NCBI RefSeq assembly: GCF_010093085.1
Contig: NZ_MSRC01000007.1
Span: 124,001 to 188,000, forward strand
DNA length: 64,000 nt
Source of the DNA: Bacillus sp. SKDU12
Lineage (GTDB): Bacteria; Bacillota; Bacilli; Bacillales; Bacillaceae
Reading direction: 5' to 3'
How positions within the stretch are numbered: the stretch's first letter is position 1; every line of letters begins with the position of its first letter. Of this stretch, positions 1 through 10,299 are shown piece after piece. The position numbers and the translations under genes are program-made. Under the pieces are notes generated by a model. It had not been told where the DNA came from. It saw only the letters and a list, made by a program, of their open reading frames with translations, and searched no databases.

Positions 1-2
1 GA

Positions 3-122
3 CATGGCTATGCTTCTATGCCGCATTCCTTTAAACATGGTTATGGAAATCCATTTCGTCAGCAAAGACTGATGGCCATGCAGCAGCAAAGGCTTTATGT
101 GTTCCCTTATCATTGGCAGTAG
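3..122 (+). CDS. C-terminal end of an unidentified protein (partial)
   Basis: An open frame enters from the left edge and stops at TAG 120-122, giving 39 visible residues. The tail is rich in His, Tyr, Gln and Met and ends in FPYHWQ. I do not recognise the family. No start is visible. Two hairpins downstream (279-319 and 330-359) would fit the end of a transcript. That the frame is coding is inferred only from its openness and position. Confidence 0.4.
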   Translation, partial: HGYASMPHSFKHGYGNPFRQQRLMAMQQQRLYVFPYHWQ

Positions 123-278
123 AAAACATGTTATTTTCTTTTCGGCAGGTCGACAATTTCTTGCGTTCATTGTCAGGACTGAGGAAAGAAACGGGCGGCT
201 AAATGCCAAACACACTCTATCTAAACAACGCAGTCATCACCTTCTAAACTTCAAAGGGATTCCATCACGCTGAAAATA

Positions 279-319
279 TGACAAAATGCTAAAATGAAAA
301 CCATTTTAGCATTTTGTCA
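279..319. terminator. long perfect hairpin
   Basis: An 18-bp perfect inverted repeat, TGACAAAATGCTAAAATG, with a 5-base loop. It has no long T run directly after it, so it may act together with the next hairpin. Confidence 0.45.
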
Positions 320-329
320 ACAAATCTAG

Positions 330-359
330 GCAGAAAACATGTTGTTTTCTGCTTTTTTT
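330..359 (+). terminator. intrinsic terminator
   Basis: The arms GCAGAAAACA and TGTTTTCTGC are followed directly by seven T residues. It lies after the partial gene at the left edge and before yrhH. Confidence 0.7.
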
Positions 360-506
360 GCGGGAGAAACGAAAAAGTTCAGTTCTATTGAAACATTCTT
401 AAACACATTGCCGTCTAGTTGATATCTCATTCCCAATCCAATATGAAGACACTGTTTATTTTTTAAATATAATAAATCAACATAGAACCAAAAGCAGGTG
501 TTTAAA

Positions 507-1049
507 ATGCTAGAAAATAAACTTTATAAACGATCAAATTTTTTGGAATTATTTTATCGGAAATATAAGCAAACAAAAACAATTGAGTATATGATGATTG
601 ACTTTATAAACATACAAGAAAATGACAGAATTTTAGAAATTGGAATCAGTAATGGCAAGGTTTTTAAGAGCATAAACGAGAGACTGGAAAAGGGAAGTTT
701 AAAAAGTATTGACCCTTCAAAGCGAAAAGTAAGGCAGCTTTCTCGTGCAAATCGAAGGAACAAGAGGAAAAGAGAGATTGTTCATGGCTATCCTGAGAAC
801 ATTCCCTTTGCTGACCGCACCTTTAATAAAGTGTTTTCTTTACATACAGTTCAGAGCTGCACTGATATAAGGATTGCCTTAAGGGAAATTTACCGTGTGC
901 TTCAAATCGATGGCCGCTTTTACCTCTGTATTGATGGAAATATAGGTGAGAAAAAGAACATGTATATTCAGCTGCTGAGAGATCAGTATTTTAGGGACCT
1001 TTCTGTCATGAGGTGTGATTCCTGTCTTTGTATTGTGGCTGTTAAATAA
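507..1049 (+). CDS. yrhH: YrhH, SAM-dependent methyltransferase-like protein
   Basis: A 180-residue protein matching my memory of B. subtilis YrhH in sequence and length. A class I methyltransferase core is visible. The SAM-binding motif ILEIGISNGK is near residues 43-52, and a later PFADRTFNKVFSLH segment fits the post-motif region, followed by a LREIYRVL helix. The substrate is unknown. The ATG at 507 is chosen because AGGTG lies six bases upstream. An in-frame GTG at 498 overlaps that ribosome site. The gene precedes bscR-cypB on the same strand but is separated from it by about 220 bases, so co-transcription is uncertain. Confidence 0.85.
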   Translation: MLENKLYKRSNFLELFYRKYKQTKTIEYMMIDFINIQENDRILEIGISNGKVFKSINERLEKGSLKSIDPSKRKVRQLSRANRRNKRKREIVHGYPENIPFADRTFNKVFSLHTVQSCTDIRIALREIYRVLQIDGRFYLCIDGNIGEKKNMYIQLLRDQYFRDLSVMRCDSCLCIVAVK

Positions 1050-1225
1050 AATCATTTCTCGGGAAATATATCCAGTCCATTCATTTGATGATTTGGGTAT
1101 ATTTTCTTAATTTTTAATTATTTACATATAATTTATATTAAAAAAAGTTTTTTTCAGATAAACTAGGGATATAAGAAAAGATAAAGAGGTGATATCAGAC
1201 AGATCAAACATCATAACGAACAAAA

Positions 1226-1243
1226 GGAATGAATATTCATTCC
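1226..1243. promoter_or_regulatory. BscR/FatR-type operator palindrome
   Basis: GGAATGAATATTCATTCC is a perfect 18-bp palindrome just upstream of the bscR start. It resembles the operator described for Bm3R1 of B. megaterium and its B. subtilis relative, TetR-type repressors of the CYP102 genes released by fatty acids. Autorepression of the bscR-cypB transcript is inferred from this position. Confidence 0.8.
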
Positions 1244-1271
1244 GCAAATGAATCGGAGGTTGTCACATTAC

Positions 1272-1856
1272 ATGTTATCCGCATCCAGCAGTAAATACGA
1301 CATGATTATGAAAGCGGCCGTCTCGCTTTTTACGGAAAGGGGATTTAATGCTGCCACTATCCCTATGATAGCCGAGCGTGCTCATGTAGGAACGGGAACG
1401 ATCTACCGTTATTTTGAAAGCAAAGAAACACTTGTCAACGTATTGTTTCAAGAAAGCATCCAGCGCTTTACGGAAAAGCTAAAGCAGGATTTTTCAGAAT
1501 TGCCAGTCAGAGAGGGCTTTCACCACGTATTTTGCTGTCTTGTTCAATTTACGAAAGAGAGTGACTACGCGCTTTTTTTCCTTGAAACGAAGAAAGACGC
1601 TCATTACTTAAATGATACAAGCAGATTCATGTTAGAAAATCTGATTCACATGCTTGATGACTATTTTAACAAGGGAAAAGCAGAAGGCGTGATACGCAGC
1701 TTGCCCTCTAATGTGTTAATTGCGATTGTGTTAGGGGCGTTTCTGAAGATATATCAGCTTGTCCAATCGGGTGACATCGAGATGGACATAGGTTTAATGA
1801 CTGAATTAGAACAATGCTGCTGGGATGCCATTAAGCTCCATTCGTCACAAAAATAG
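1272..1856 (+). CDS. bscR: BscR (YrhI/FatR), TetR-family repressor of cypB
   Basis: A 194-residue TetR-family regulator. The N-terminal helix-turn-helix is visible, with [18 protein letters not shown] followed by [12 protein letters not shown] around residues 24-55. The C-terminal part is a ligand-binding helical bundle. The homologue represses the neighbouring P450 gene and is released by long-chain unsaturated fatty acids. The ATG at 1272 follows CGGAGG and gives the 194 residues I recall for strain 168. An in-frame ATG at 1248 lacks a good ribosome site. The cypB start is 18 bases past the stop, so the two are very likely one operon controlled by the palindrome at 1226-1243. Confidence 0.9.
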   Translation: MLSASSSKYDMIMKAAVSLFTERGFNAATIPMIAERAHVGTGTIYRYFESKETLVNVLFQESIQRFTEKLKQDFSELPVREGFHHVFCCLVQFTKESDYALFFLETKKDAHYLNDTSRFMLENLIHMLDDYFNKGKAEGVIRSLPSNVLIAIVLGAFLKIYQLVQSGDIEMDIGLMTELEQCCWDAIKLHSSQK

Positions 1857-1873
1857 GAAAGGAAGATGTGTTA

Positions 1874-4800
1874 GTGAAACAGGCAAGCGCAATACCTCAG
1901 CCCAAAACATACGGACCTTTAAAAAACCTTCCGCATTTGGAAAAAGAACAGCTTTCTCAATCTTTATGGCGGATAGCTGATGACTTGGGACCGATTTTCC
2001 GTTTCGATTTTCCGGGGGTTTCCAGTGTTTTTGTGTCCGGACACAATCTCGTAGCCGAAGTGTGTGATGAAAGCCGCTTTGATAAAAATCTTGGTAAAGC
2101 CTTGCAAAAGGTGCGCGAGTTCGGCGGAGATGGCTTATTTACTAGCTGGTCACATGAACCGAATTGGCAAAAAGCCCACCGCATTTTGCTGCCGAGTTTC
2201 AGTCAAAAAGCAATGAAAGGCTATCATTCTATGATGCTGGATATCGCAACCCAGCTGATTCAGAAATGGAGCCGGCTTAATCCTAATGAAGAAATTGATG
2301 TAGCGGACGATATGACTCGTCTGACGCTTGATACAATCGGGTTATGCGGGTTTAACTATCGATTCAACAGCTTTTATCGTGATTCTCAGCATCCGTTTAT
2401 CACCAGTATGCTTCGTGCTTTAAAAGAAGCGATGAATCAATCGAAAAGACTGGGTCTGCAAGATAAGATGATGGTGAAAAAGAAGCTGCAGTTCCAAAAG
2501 GATATAGAAGACATGAACTCTCTGGTTGATAGAATGATAGCGGAGCGAAAAGCGAATCCGGATGAAAATATTAAAGATCTTTTATCACTCATGCTTTATG
2601 CCAAAGATCCTGTAACAGGTGAAACGCTGGATGATGAAAACATCAGATACCAAATCATCACATTTTTAATTGCGGGGCACGAAACAACAAGCGGTTTGCT
2701 TTCATTTGCGATCTACTGTCTGCTTTCATATCCGGAAAAACTGAAAAAAGCCCAGGAGGAAGCGGATCGGGTATTAACGGGTGACACGCCGGAATATAAA
2801 CAAATTCAGCAGCTGAAATACATTCGGATGGTTTTAAATGAAACAATCAGGCTGTACCCAACAGCTCCAGCCTTTTCTCTCTACGCGAAGGAAGATACCG
2901 TTTTAGGAGGGGAATACCCAATCAGCAAAGGGCAGCCTGTTACCGTTTTGATTCCGAAACTGCACCGGGATCAAGATGCATGGGGCGAGGATGCGGAAGA
3001 GTTTCGTCCGGAACGATTTGAAGACCCTTCGCGTATTCCTCACCATGCGTATAAGCCGTTTGGAAACGGACAGCGCGCTTGTATCGGTATGCAGTTTGCT
3101 CTCCAAGAGGCCACAATGGTTCTCGGCCTTGTATTGAAGCATTTTGATTTGATGAGCAATCCTGGGTATGAACTGAAAATCAAAGAGGCATTAACGATCA
3201 AGCCGGATGAATTTAAAATCACTGTGAAACCGCGGAAAACAGCAGAAATCAATATGCGAACAAAAGAACAAGCTGATATCAAAACAGAACGAAAGCCGCA
3301 AGAAACAAAATCCAAACACGGCACACCATTACTCGTTCTTTATGGTTCAAATCTAGGAACAGCGGAAGGAATAGCCGGTGAACTGGCTGCTTACGGCCGC
3401 CAAATGGGCTTTACAGCCGAAACAGCGCCGCTGGACGATTATATCGGCAAGCTTCCCACACAAGGCGCAGTAATCATCGTCACCGCTTCTTATAATGGGA
3501 CTCCTCCTGATAATGCTGCCGGCTTTGTAGAGTGGCTGGATGAGCTTGAGGAAGGCCAATTGAAAGGGGTTTCCTATGCGGTGTTCGGGTGCGGAAATCG
3601 GAGCTGGGCCAGCACGTATCAGCGAATTCCCCGCCTCATAGATGACATGATGGAAGCAAAGGGAGCATCACGTTTAACAACGATTGGGGAAGGCGATGCC
3701 GCCGATGACTTTGAAAGCCATCGCGAGTCTTGGGAAAACCGCTTCTGGAAGGAAACGATGGAGGCATTCGATATAAACGAAGTATCTGAGAAAAAAGACA
3801 GGTCTTCCTTATCGATTACTTTTCTCAGTGAAGCGACGGACACGCCGCTTGCCAAAGCATATGGCGCGTTTGAAGGGCTCATTTTGGAGAATCGCGAGCT
3901 TCAATCAGCGGACAGCCAGCGTTCCACCCGTCATATAGAATTGCAGCTTCCTGACGGCAACACATATAAAGAAGGCGATCATATTGGCATATTGCCAAAA
4001 AACAGCCAGAAGCTCGTTCAGCGGGTTCTCAACCGATTCGATTTGCAGCCAAGCCATGTAATCAAAATCAGCGGAAGCCCTCATATGGCTCATCTTCCGA
4101 TGGATCGGCCAATCAAAGTGGCAGATTTGTTGGCATCCTATGTGGAGCTTCAGGAGCCGGCTTCACGGCTTCAGCTGCGGGAACTGGCTTCATATACAGT
4201 CTGTCCGCCGCATCAAAAAGAGCTTGAAATGCTCATTTCAGAGGATCGCATTTACAAAGAGCAGGTATTGGCAAAACGTCTCACCATGCTTGATCTTTTA
4301 GAGGATTATCCTGCCTGCGAAATACCGTTTGAACGATTTTTAGAGCTATTGCCTTCATTAAAACCGAGATATTATTCCATTTCAAGCTCACCGAAAGTCC
4401 ATGCCAACATCGTGAGTATGACAGTAGGTGTTGTTAAAGCTTCGGCTTGGAGCGGGCGAGGTGAATACCGTGGTGTCGCTTCTAATTATTTAGCAGAGCT
4501 GGGTACAGGTGATACAGCAGCCTGCTTCATTCGAACGCCGCAATCCGGATTCCAGATGCCTGATAACCCTGAAACACCAATAATTATGGTCGGACCGGGT
4601 ACAGGAATTGCGCCATTCAGAGGCTTTATTCAGGCAAGATCTGTTTTAAAGAATGAAGGCAACACGCTTGGTGAAGCTCTTTTATACTTCGGCTGCCGGT
4701 GTCCGGATCATGATGATCTTTACAGGCAAGAGCTGGATCAAGCGGAACAGGATGGTTTGGTGACAATCCGCCGATGCTACTCACGCGTCGATAACGCACC

Positions 4801-5038
4801 AAAAGAATATGTACAGCATTTGCTCAAACAAGATATGAAGGAATTGATATCACTCATTGAAAAAGGGGCTCACATTTACATCTGCGGTGACGGATCGCAA
4901 ATGGCTCCTGATGTAGAGAATACATTGCGTCTCGCTTATGAAGCTGAAAAAGGAGCCAGTCGAGAAGAATCAGCTGATTGGCTGATCAAGCTGCAAGCCC
5001 AAAAACGTTATGTAAAAGACGTATGGACAGGTATGTAA
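1874..5038 (+). CDS. cypB: CypB (YrhJ, CYP102A3), self-sufficient fatty-acid hydroxylase
   Basis: A 1054-residue fusion of a P450 heme domain with a diflavin reductase, the P450-BM3 type, hydroxylating fatty acids near the omega end with NADPH. In order: P450 domain to about residue 470, with I-helix AGHETTSG near 267 and heme ligand Cys403 in [10 protein letters not shown]; a linker rich in Lys and Glu; an FMN flavodoxin domain starting at [11 protein letters not shown]; then FAD and NADP domains with [21 protein letters not shown] and a C-terminal KDVWTG. The GTG start at 1874 follows AAAGGAAG and yields the length known for 168. The protein is cytosolic. It is transcribed after bscR and probably induced by fatty acids. 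Confidence 0.95.
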   Translation: MKQASAIPQPKTYGPLKNLPHLEKEQLSQSLWRIADDLGPIFRFDFPGVSSVFVSGHNLVAEVCDESRFDKNLGKALQKVREFGGDGLFTSWSHEPNWQKAHRILLPSFSQKAMKGYHSMMLDIATQLIQKWSRLNPNEEIDVADDMTRLTLDTIGLCGFNYRFNSFYRDSQHPFITSMLRALKEAMNQSKRLGLQDKMMVKKKLQFQKDIEDMNSLVDRMIAERKANPDENIKDLLSLMLYAKDPVTGETLDDENIRYQIITFLIAGHETTSGLLSFAIYCLLSYPEKLKKAQEEADRVLTGDTPEYKQIQQLKYIRMVLNETIRLYPTAPAFSLYAKEDTVLGGEYPISKGQPVTVLIPKLHRDQDAWGEDAEEFRPERFEDPSRIPHHAYKPFGNGQRACIGMQFALQEATMVLGLVLKHFDLMSNPGYELKIKEALTIKPDEFKITVKPRKTAEINMRTKEQADIKTERKPQETKSKHGTPLLVLYGSNLGTAEGIAGELAAYGRQMGFTAETAPLDDYIGKLPTQGAVIIVTASYNGTPPDNAAGFVEWLDELEEGQLKGVSYAVFGCGNRSWASTYQRIPRLIDDMMEAKGASRLTTIGEGDAADDFESHRESWENRFWKETMEAFDINEVSEKKDRSSLSITFLSEATDTPLAKAYGAFEGLILENRELQSADSQRSTRHIELQLPDGNTYKEGDHIGILPKNSQKLVQRVLNRFDLQPSHVIKISGSPHMAHLPMDRPIKVADLLASYVELQEPASRLQLRELASYTVCPPHQKELEMLISEDRIYKEQVLAKRLTMLDLLEDYPACEIPFERFLELLPSLKPRYYSISSSPKVHANIVSMTVGVVKASAWSGRGEYRGVASNYLAELGTGDTAACFIRTPQSGFQMPDNPETPIIMVGPGTGIAPFRGFIQARSVLKNEGNTLGEALLYFGCRCPDHDDLYRQELDQAEQDGLVTIRRCYSRVDNAPKEYVQHLLKQDMKELISLIEKGAHIYICGDGSQMAPDVENTLRLAYEAEKGASREESADWLIKLQAQKRYVKDVWTGM

Positions 5039-5046
5039 AAAATAAA

Positions 5047-5076
5047 ATCCCGCCATCAGCTTGGCGGGATGATTTT
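5047..5076 (+). terminator. probable terminator of bscR-cypB
   Basis: ATCCCGCC and GGCGGGAT form a GC-rich stem followed by a modest T stretch, directly after cypB. Confidence 0.6.
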
Positions 5077-5260
5077 GCATGTGAGAAAACCGGCACGATA
5101 ATGAAATCTACTGAAAAGGATGTTATAGGGAGTATCGCACCGGCCTTATTGTTCATATCGTCACACAAGGACAAAAGTTTAGTATTTTTCACCTTGTTTT
5201 TTGAATTGAGTAGTCTTAAAGTCTTATTTTGAGTGTTTTATTCTCGCCTTTTTCTCAAGA

Positions 5261-5551
5261 TTAGCTATCTTTTGAAGGTCGATGTTTAAATTGGTGTTCC
5301 AAATGTTTTCGGTAATGAAAGTCATGAATGAGCCGGATCGTGGGCCTTATTAACAGCAGGAAGCTTCCAAGCGCAAACAGCCATATCCCTGCTGACATTA
5401 ATTGGTCATAAAAAAAGAAAAAGCTCCCGATGAGAAACAAAGCACCAATGATAAAATCATTTACTGTATAAAGAACCTTATATTGTTTTTTGAAAAAAGG
5501 CTCGTATTGAGTGAATTCCTTTTTGATCTCATTTTCTGTGTGAGGCGCCAT
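5261..5551 (-). CDS. yrhK: YrhK, small membrane protein
   Basis: A 96-residue protein matching 168 YrhK in length and position beside cypB. Two hydrophobic segments (about residues 30-50 and 55-75) suggest an integral membrane protein, and the C-terminus is basic (HDFHYRKHLEHQFKHR). The start is supported by GGAGGAGGAG just upstream. The function is unknown. It converges with cypB. To its left in window terms, that is upstream of its start, the sigV-rsiV genes of 168 are not present. Confidence 0.8.
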   Translation of the reverse strand: MAPHTENEIKKEFTQYEPFFKKQYKVLYTVNDFIIGALFLIGSFFFFYDQLMSAGIWLFALGSFLLLIRPTIRLIHDFHYRKHLEHQFKHRPSKDS

Positions 5552-6130
5552 TCTTACTCCTCCTCCTTCAATATTCCTTACCCTACTCTAAATTCTAGGT
5601 AAACATACAGAGGAAAGAAATCTCTTTTGTTTTTTACCATAATGTATCTCAGTCGAATCCTTGCATACTCACTAATTGACCGAATAGGCTATCGATTATA
5701 TAGATCTCTATCAGGTTTTTATTTCAAAATGGTACAAGCAAAAGAAGTAGCTGACAAAGCTATTTGGCTGTTCAAGGGAAGCAGAGTGTGAAAAAATAAT
5801 TTCATCACAGCAGGGTTCCAAACTTCTCAATCCGTGACAAATGGAGGGGAAATGCTTGTCGAAAAAACATCTACCCAAATATAGCGTATTTTGAAATCTG
5901 AATGGGCAGAAATTTTCGCCGCAACTGAATGAGATTTTCTCCAAACCTTTTTATTTAGGAATCAACATTTTTTGCCAAAAGCAATTTCTGATAGGTGATT
6001 TGCAGTCTCAAACAACAACCACAGAATGTACTCCTCCGAAACGTTATTATTAAACTTCCTTTATGCAGGAGTCACTCAGTAACATTCTCAATCCTAAAAC
6101 TGTTTTGGTCTATTTACAATCATGCCCTAA
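5552..6130. other. gene-poor stretch where 168 carries sigV-rsiV-yrhL-yrhO-yrhP
   Basis: No open frame here looks coding. Short frames with many stops are present, for example a segment near 5720-5800 reading VQAKEVADKAIWLFKGSR, which could be decayed coding sequence. Strain 168 carries an ECF sigma factor locus at this point as I recall. None of its genes is recognisable here. Confidence 0.4.
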
Positions 6131-6331
6131 TTTATCAATTTAAACGAAAATATAAACCAGCAGCTCATCATTTTTGCCCCACTTTTTACTTTGTTAGCGG
6201 TGTTGTGGTTTCATTTTCTCATTTATATAATTGATTTCGTGAAAAAATGGATGAAAACTCGAAGTTTCAGAAAGCTTTCAAAAAATAAATGGAATCATAT
6301 TAGTTATTTGTTGGTATCAAAACTGGTTTGA
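6131..6331 (+). pseudogene. unrecognised membrane-protein C-terminus (fragment)
   Basis: A 66-codon open frame without a start codon. It contains a strong hydrophobic stretch (LIIFAPLFTLLAVLWFHFLI) followed by a basic tail. It is preceded by an in-frame stop and ends at TGA 6329-6331. The composition is that of a real membrane-protein end, but the family is not recognised. It is probably the remains of a gene lost together with the sigV region. Confidence 0.35.
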
Positions 6332-6390
6332 ACTGATACTTGCGTTTTCTAGACTCCGGTAATATCAATTTTATTTCATGTCAGGCGCAT

Positions 6391-6426
6391 AAAAAAAGAC
6401 AGGGAGTGTGTACTCCTTGTCTTTTT
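6391..6426 (-). terminator. aapA terminator
   Basis: AAAAAGACAGGGAGT and ACTCCTTGTCTTTTT form a stem just beyond the aapA stop. It is flanked by A and T runs, so it could work in both directions. Confidence 0.8.
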
Positions 6427-6430
6427 GTTA

Positions 6431-7819
6431 TTATTTGATTTTATGTCCTCTTATGGTCTGTATTTTATACATCACAATCAATAAAAGAAACCAGACCGGG
6501 GTGACAAACAAAGCAACACGCGTATCATTCGCCAGTGCCAATACGACAAGTATGAACACGAGAAATGCGAGTGTTAAGTAGTTGGATAATGGGTAAAAAG
6601 GCATTTTGAATTTGATTTCCTTCGCAGCTTGCTGTCTTGTTTTTCGATATTTCAAATGGCAAATCACCGTAATGCCCCAAATGAATATGAAGCATATAGT
6701 AGAAACACTAGTAATCAGTGTAAAGACTTGTTCCGGCATTATATAATTCAGGCTAACACCAATCAGAATAGCGATAGTGGAAAAAAACAAGGCATTGCTT
6801 GGAACGTTAGATGAAGTCAATTTTTTTAGTGCCCCAGGTGCATGATGATCTTTCGCAAGAGAATAGACCATACGGCTTGTACTGAATAAAGCACTGTTGG
6901 CAGCTGATGCCGCTGATGTTAAAACCACAAAATTGATCATACTGGCAGCCGCAACAATACCTACAGCAGAAAATACTTGAACAAATGGGCTTTCATTTGG
7001 ATCCAATACGTTCCAAGGATAGATACACATAATGACAAAAAGTGCACCGACATAAAAAAGTAAAATCCGGGCAGGAATTTGATTGATGGCTTTAGGAATT
7101 ACTTTTTGCGGATTTTCGGTTTCACCTGCAGTCAATCCAACAAGCTCAATTCCCACAAAAGCGAAGGCCACCATTTGAAATGAGAGGATAAATCCATGCC
7201 ATCCATTAGGAAACATACCGCCGTGGCTCCAAAGGTTTGTAAGGCTTGCTGAGCCGGAAGCTGCGGAAAAACCTTTCACAATCAAGATAATACCAGTTAC
7301 GATAAGAGCCAGTATGGCAATGACTTTGATTAATGCAAACCAGAACTCTAATTCTCCGAAAAGTTTAACAGTGGCAAGATTCATAGTCAGCAGGATGATA
7401 AGCGCAATAAGGCCCGGCAGCCATTGAGGCACATCGGGAATCCAATATTGCGTATAAATACCGACCGCTGTTAAATCAGCCATCGCCAGCGAAATCCAGC
7501 AAAACCAGTAGGTCCAGCCGGTGATATATGCTGCCATGTTGCCTAAATAGTCCCTTACAAAATCAACAAAAGAGTGATATCCCGTATTTGATAGGAGCAG
7601 TTCTCCGAGCGAACGCATAATGAAAAAGCAAAAGACTCCAGTGATCAAGTAAGCAAATAAAATGGATGGTCCTGCAAAGTGGATGGATTTTCCCGATCCT
7701 AAGAAGAGGCCTGTTCCGATTGCACCACCGATCGCCATTAATTGTATATGCCTGTTTTTAAGGCCTCTAGACAATTTTTGGGGTTGTCCAAAATTGTCTT
7801 TCGTAGAATTGCCTGTCAA
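6431..7819 (-). CDS. aapA: AapA, amino-acid permease (APC family)
   Basis: An integral membrane transporter of about 462 residues with around 12 hydrophobic helices. The first helix carries the family signature GGAIGTGLFLGSG near residues 30-42. A later GLTAGETENPQKVIPKAI motif is typical of the amino-acid:proton symporter branch. The homologue in 168 sits between the sigV region and the lev operon, as here. TTG codons at 7825 and 7819 are both usable. The second has better spacing (9 bases) from GGAGG. The substrate cannot be read from the sequence. It is transcribed divergently from the sacC side. Confidence 0.85.
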   Translation of the reverse strand: MTGNSTKDNFGQPQKLSRGLKNRHIQLMAIGGAIGTGLFLGSGKSIHFAGPSILFAYLITGVFCFFIMRSLGELLLSNTGYHSFVDFVRDYLGNMAAYITGWTYWFCWISLAMADLTAVGIYTQYWIPDVPQWLPGLIALIILLTMNLATVKLFGELEFWFALIKVIAILALIVTGIILIVKGFSAASGSASLTNLWSHGGMFPNGWHGFILSFQMVAFAFVGIELVGLTAGETENPQKVIPKAINQIPARILLFYVGALFVIMCIYPWNVLDPNESPFVQVFSAVGIVAAASMINFVVLTSAASAANSALFSTSRMVYSLAKDHHAPGALKKLTSSNVPSNALFFSTIAILIGVSLNYIMPEQVFTLITSVSTICFIFIWGITVICHLKYRKTRQQAAKEIKFKMPFYPLSNYLTLAFLVFILVVLALANDTRVALFVTPVWFLLLIVMYKIQTIRGHKIK

Positions 7820-8004
7820 TGTCAACTTCCTCCAATAACCAAAGATAAATAAAGTTTTACCGAATATTATATCATCTAAGAGAATACAATATTTAATTTT
7901 TGAATTTTGAAAATATAATTCACTTCTTCAAAATGTTAAGTTTCTCCTGAAAAAATATTTGGTGAAGAAAGGAATGAAATCATTTTGTTCACAATAAAGG
8001 ATAA

Positions 8005-8110
8005 AAGAACGCCCAAACCGTTAGACACATTATGCCGGATGCGCTGCCTCTAGGGTTAATATTATTGAGGCATGGATGCTGCGTAAAAGAGTGATTGGGC
8101 TGGATTTCAG
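8005..8110 (+). pseudogene. levG: 3' remnant of levG (PTS fructose EIID)
   Basis: An open frame of about 21 codons reads QTVRHIMPDALPLGLILL, and after a one-base shift EAWMLRKRV. This resembles the C-terminus of PTS mannose-type EIID proteins and of LevG as I remember it. In 168 levG lies directly upstream of sacC in the levDEFG-sacC operon. Only this end remains here. The rest of the operon and levR are absent. Confidence 0.6.
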
Positions 8111-8260
8111 CATAAGTTTTAAGGTAAGAAAGAAGAGAGAAACTGCATATATCAACGATTCGATAATAGCGAAACAGAGGAGAATGTCCAGCAGCAGATC
8201 AATTTGCACAGCAGTTTCTCTTCGAAGTGTTCAAGCATGAAGAGAGGAGCGAAGAAACAA

Positions 8261-10294
8261 ATGAAAAAGAGGTTTTCCCAAGTTATTATTATGTTCACTT
8301 TGCTGTTTTCGATGGCATTTCCGGTTAAGGCGGCCAACCCAAGCTACTATGATGAAGATCACCGTCCTCAATATCATTTCACGCCGGAGGCTAACTGGAT
8401 GAATGATCCTAACGGGATGGTATATTATGCCGGAGAGTACCACTTGTTTTATCAATACCATCCATATGGGCTTCAGTGGGGGCCCATGCATTGGGGGCAT
8501 GCCGTAAGCAAAGATTTGGTTACGTGGAAGCACCTTCCTGTTGCGCTGGCTCCGGATGAGAAAGGCACGATCTTTTCTGGAAGCGCAGTTGTAGACACGA
8601 ATAACACAAGCGGTTTTCAAACAGGCAAAGAGAAGCCGCTTGTGGCAATCTATACACAGGATCGGGAAGGCCATCAAGTGCAAAGCATCGCATACAGCAA
8701 TGATAAAGGAAGAACGTGGGTAAAATATGCAGGCAATCCTGTCATTCCAAACCCGGGAGCAAAAGATTTTCGCGACCCGAAAGTTTTTTGGTATGAAAAA
8801 GAAAATAAGTGGGTGATGGTGCTCGCGGCCGGTGACCGTATTCTCATTTATACATCCAAAAATCTGAAGCAGTGGACGTATGTAAGTGAGTTTGGACAGG
8901 GGCAAGGGAGTCATGGGGGAGTATGGGAGTGCCCGGATTTGTTTGAACTTCCGGTAGACGGCAAATCAAATCGAAAAAAATGGGTAATGCAGGTCAGTGT
9001 CGGGAACGGAGCGGTTTCGGGAGGGTCAGGCATGCAATATTTTGTAGGAGATTTTGATGGAACTCATTTTAAAAACGAAAATCCGTCAAACAAAGTTCTC
9101 TGGACGGATTACGGCAAAGACTTTTATGCGGCTGTATCCTGGTCTGATATTCCAGCCTCAGATGGCCGGCGGCTGTGGTTAGGGTGGATGAGCAATTGGC
9201 AATACGCCAATGATGTGCCTACCTCCCCATGGAAAAGTGCAGCATCCATTCCAAGAGAACTAAAATTGAAAGCGTTTACTAACGGCGTTAAGATCGTCCA
9301 AATGCCAGTAAAGGAGCTGCAAGCCATTCGCGGGGATTCTAAGAAGTGGAAAAATCAGACCGTATCGTCCGCAAGTCAAAATGTGTTAAGAGGCCTATCT
9401 GGAGACGCGTATGAGTTACAAGCAGAATTTCAAGTGAGCCCAGGTTCAGCTGCTGAATTTGGTTTTAAAGTTCGAACTGGCAGAAATCAATTCACAAAAG
9501 TCGGGTATGATCGAAAGAACAGCAAACTGTTCGTTGACAGGAGCGAGTCAGGGAACGTCACCTTTAATCCAACCTTTCATACCGGACAACAAACAGCTCC
9601 CCTGAAGCCAGTAAACGGAAAGATTAAGATGCGTATGTTTGTTGACCGCTCTTCAGTTGAAATGTTCGGAAATGACGGGCAGCAGGTCATAACCGATATC
9701 ATTCTTCCAGATCGCTCAAGCAAAGGTCTTGAATTATATGCTGTAAAGGGCGGTATAAAGCTAAAATCGTTAACGATATATCCTTTGAAAAAGGTGTGGG
9801 GGACATCACCTTTTGTCTCGAATGTGACTGGCTGGACGGCAGTAAATGGCACGTGGGCTGACACAATAGAGGGAAAACAAGGGAGGTCGGACGGTGATTC
9901 CTTTATTTTGTCTTCAGCATCCGGGTCTGACTTTACCTATGAATCAGATATTACTATTAAGGATGGAAATGGGAGAGGAGCAGGGGCGCTTATGTTTCGC
10001 TCTGACAAATACGGAAAAAATGGTTACCTCACCAACGTGGATGCGAAAAATGACTTAGTGAAATTCTTTAAGCTTGAGAATGGCGTTGCTTCTATTATTG
10101 CCGAATACAAAACGCCAATTAAGGTAAATAGCAAGTATCATCTGAAAACGGAGGCCGAGGGCCATCACTTTAAAATCTATTTAGACGATCGTCTTGTGAT
10201 CGACGCGAATGATTCCTCATTCTCAAAAGGGCAATTTGGCTTGAATGTGTGGGATGCGACTGCTGTCTTTCAGAATGTAAACAAGGAGTCTTAA
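8261..10294 (+). CDS. sacC: SacC, secreted levanase (GH32)
   Basis: A 677-residue extracellular fructan hydrolase cleaving levan, inulin and sucrose. It has a Sec signal peptide of about 24 residues (MKKRFSQ, hydrophobic core, then FPVKAA). GH32 residues are visible: nucleophile Asp49 in WMNDPNG, the RDPK motif at 171-174, and the acid/base Glu223 in WECPD. The five-bladed propeller is followed by a beta-sandwich and, from about residue 515, the C-terminal levan-binding CBM66 module. The ATG at 8261 follows AGGAG and gives the known length. The gene is normally last in a sigma-L operon activated by LevR. Here that operon is gone, so its promoter is unclear. Confidence 0.95.
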   Translation: MKKRFSQVIIMFTLLFSMAFPVKAANPSYYDEDHRPQYHFTPEANWMNDPNGMVYYAGEYHLFYQYHPYGLQWGPMHWGHAVSKDLVTWKHLPVALAPDEKGTIFSGSAVVDTNNTSGFQTGKEKPLVAIYTQDREGHQVQSIAYSNDKGRTWVKYAGNPVIPNPGAKDFRDPKVFWYEKENKWVMVLAAGDRILIYTSKNLKQWTYVSEFGQGQGSHGGVWECPDLFELPVDGKSNRKKWVMQVSVGNGAVSGGSGMQYFVGDFDGTHFKNENPSNKVLWTDYGKDFYAAVSWSDIPASDGRRLWLGWMSNWQYANDVPTSPWKSAASIPRELKLKAFTNGVKIVQMPVKELQAIRGDSKKWKNQTVSSASQNVLRGLSGDAYELQAEFQVSPGSAAEFGFKVRTGRNQFTKVGYDRKNSKLFVDRSESGNVTFNPTFHTGQQTAPLKPVNGKIKMRMFVDRSSVEMFGNDGQQVITDIILPDRSSKGLELYAVKGGIKLKSLTIYPLKKVWGTSPFVSNVTGWTAVNGTWADTIEGKQGRSDGDSFILSSASGSDFTYESDITIKDGNGRGAGALMFRSDKYGKNGYLTNVDAKNDLVKFFKLENGVASIIAEYKTPIKVNSKYHLKTEAEGHHFKIYLDDRLVIDANDSSFSKGQFGLNVWDATAVFQNVNKES

Positions 10295-10299
10295 GTTGA

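Noticed and set aside
8231-8914. 227-codon open frame on the minus strand inside sacC
   Set aside because: It lies wholly antisense to the well-supported levanase, has no ribosome site and an unnatural composition. It is a shadow of the plus-strand codon bias.
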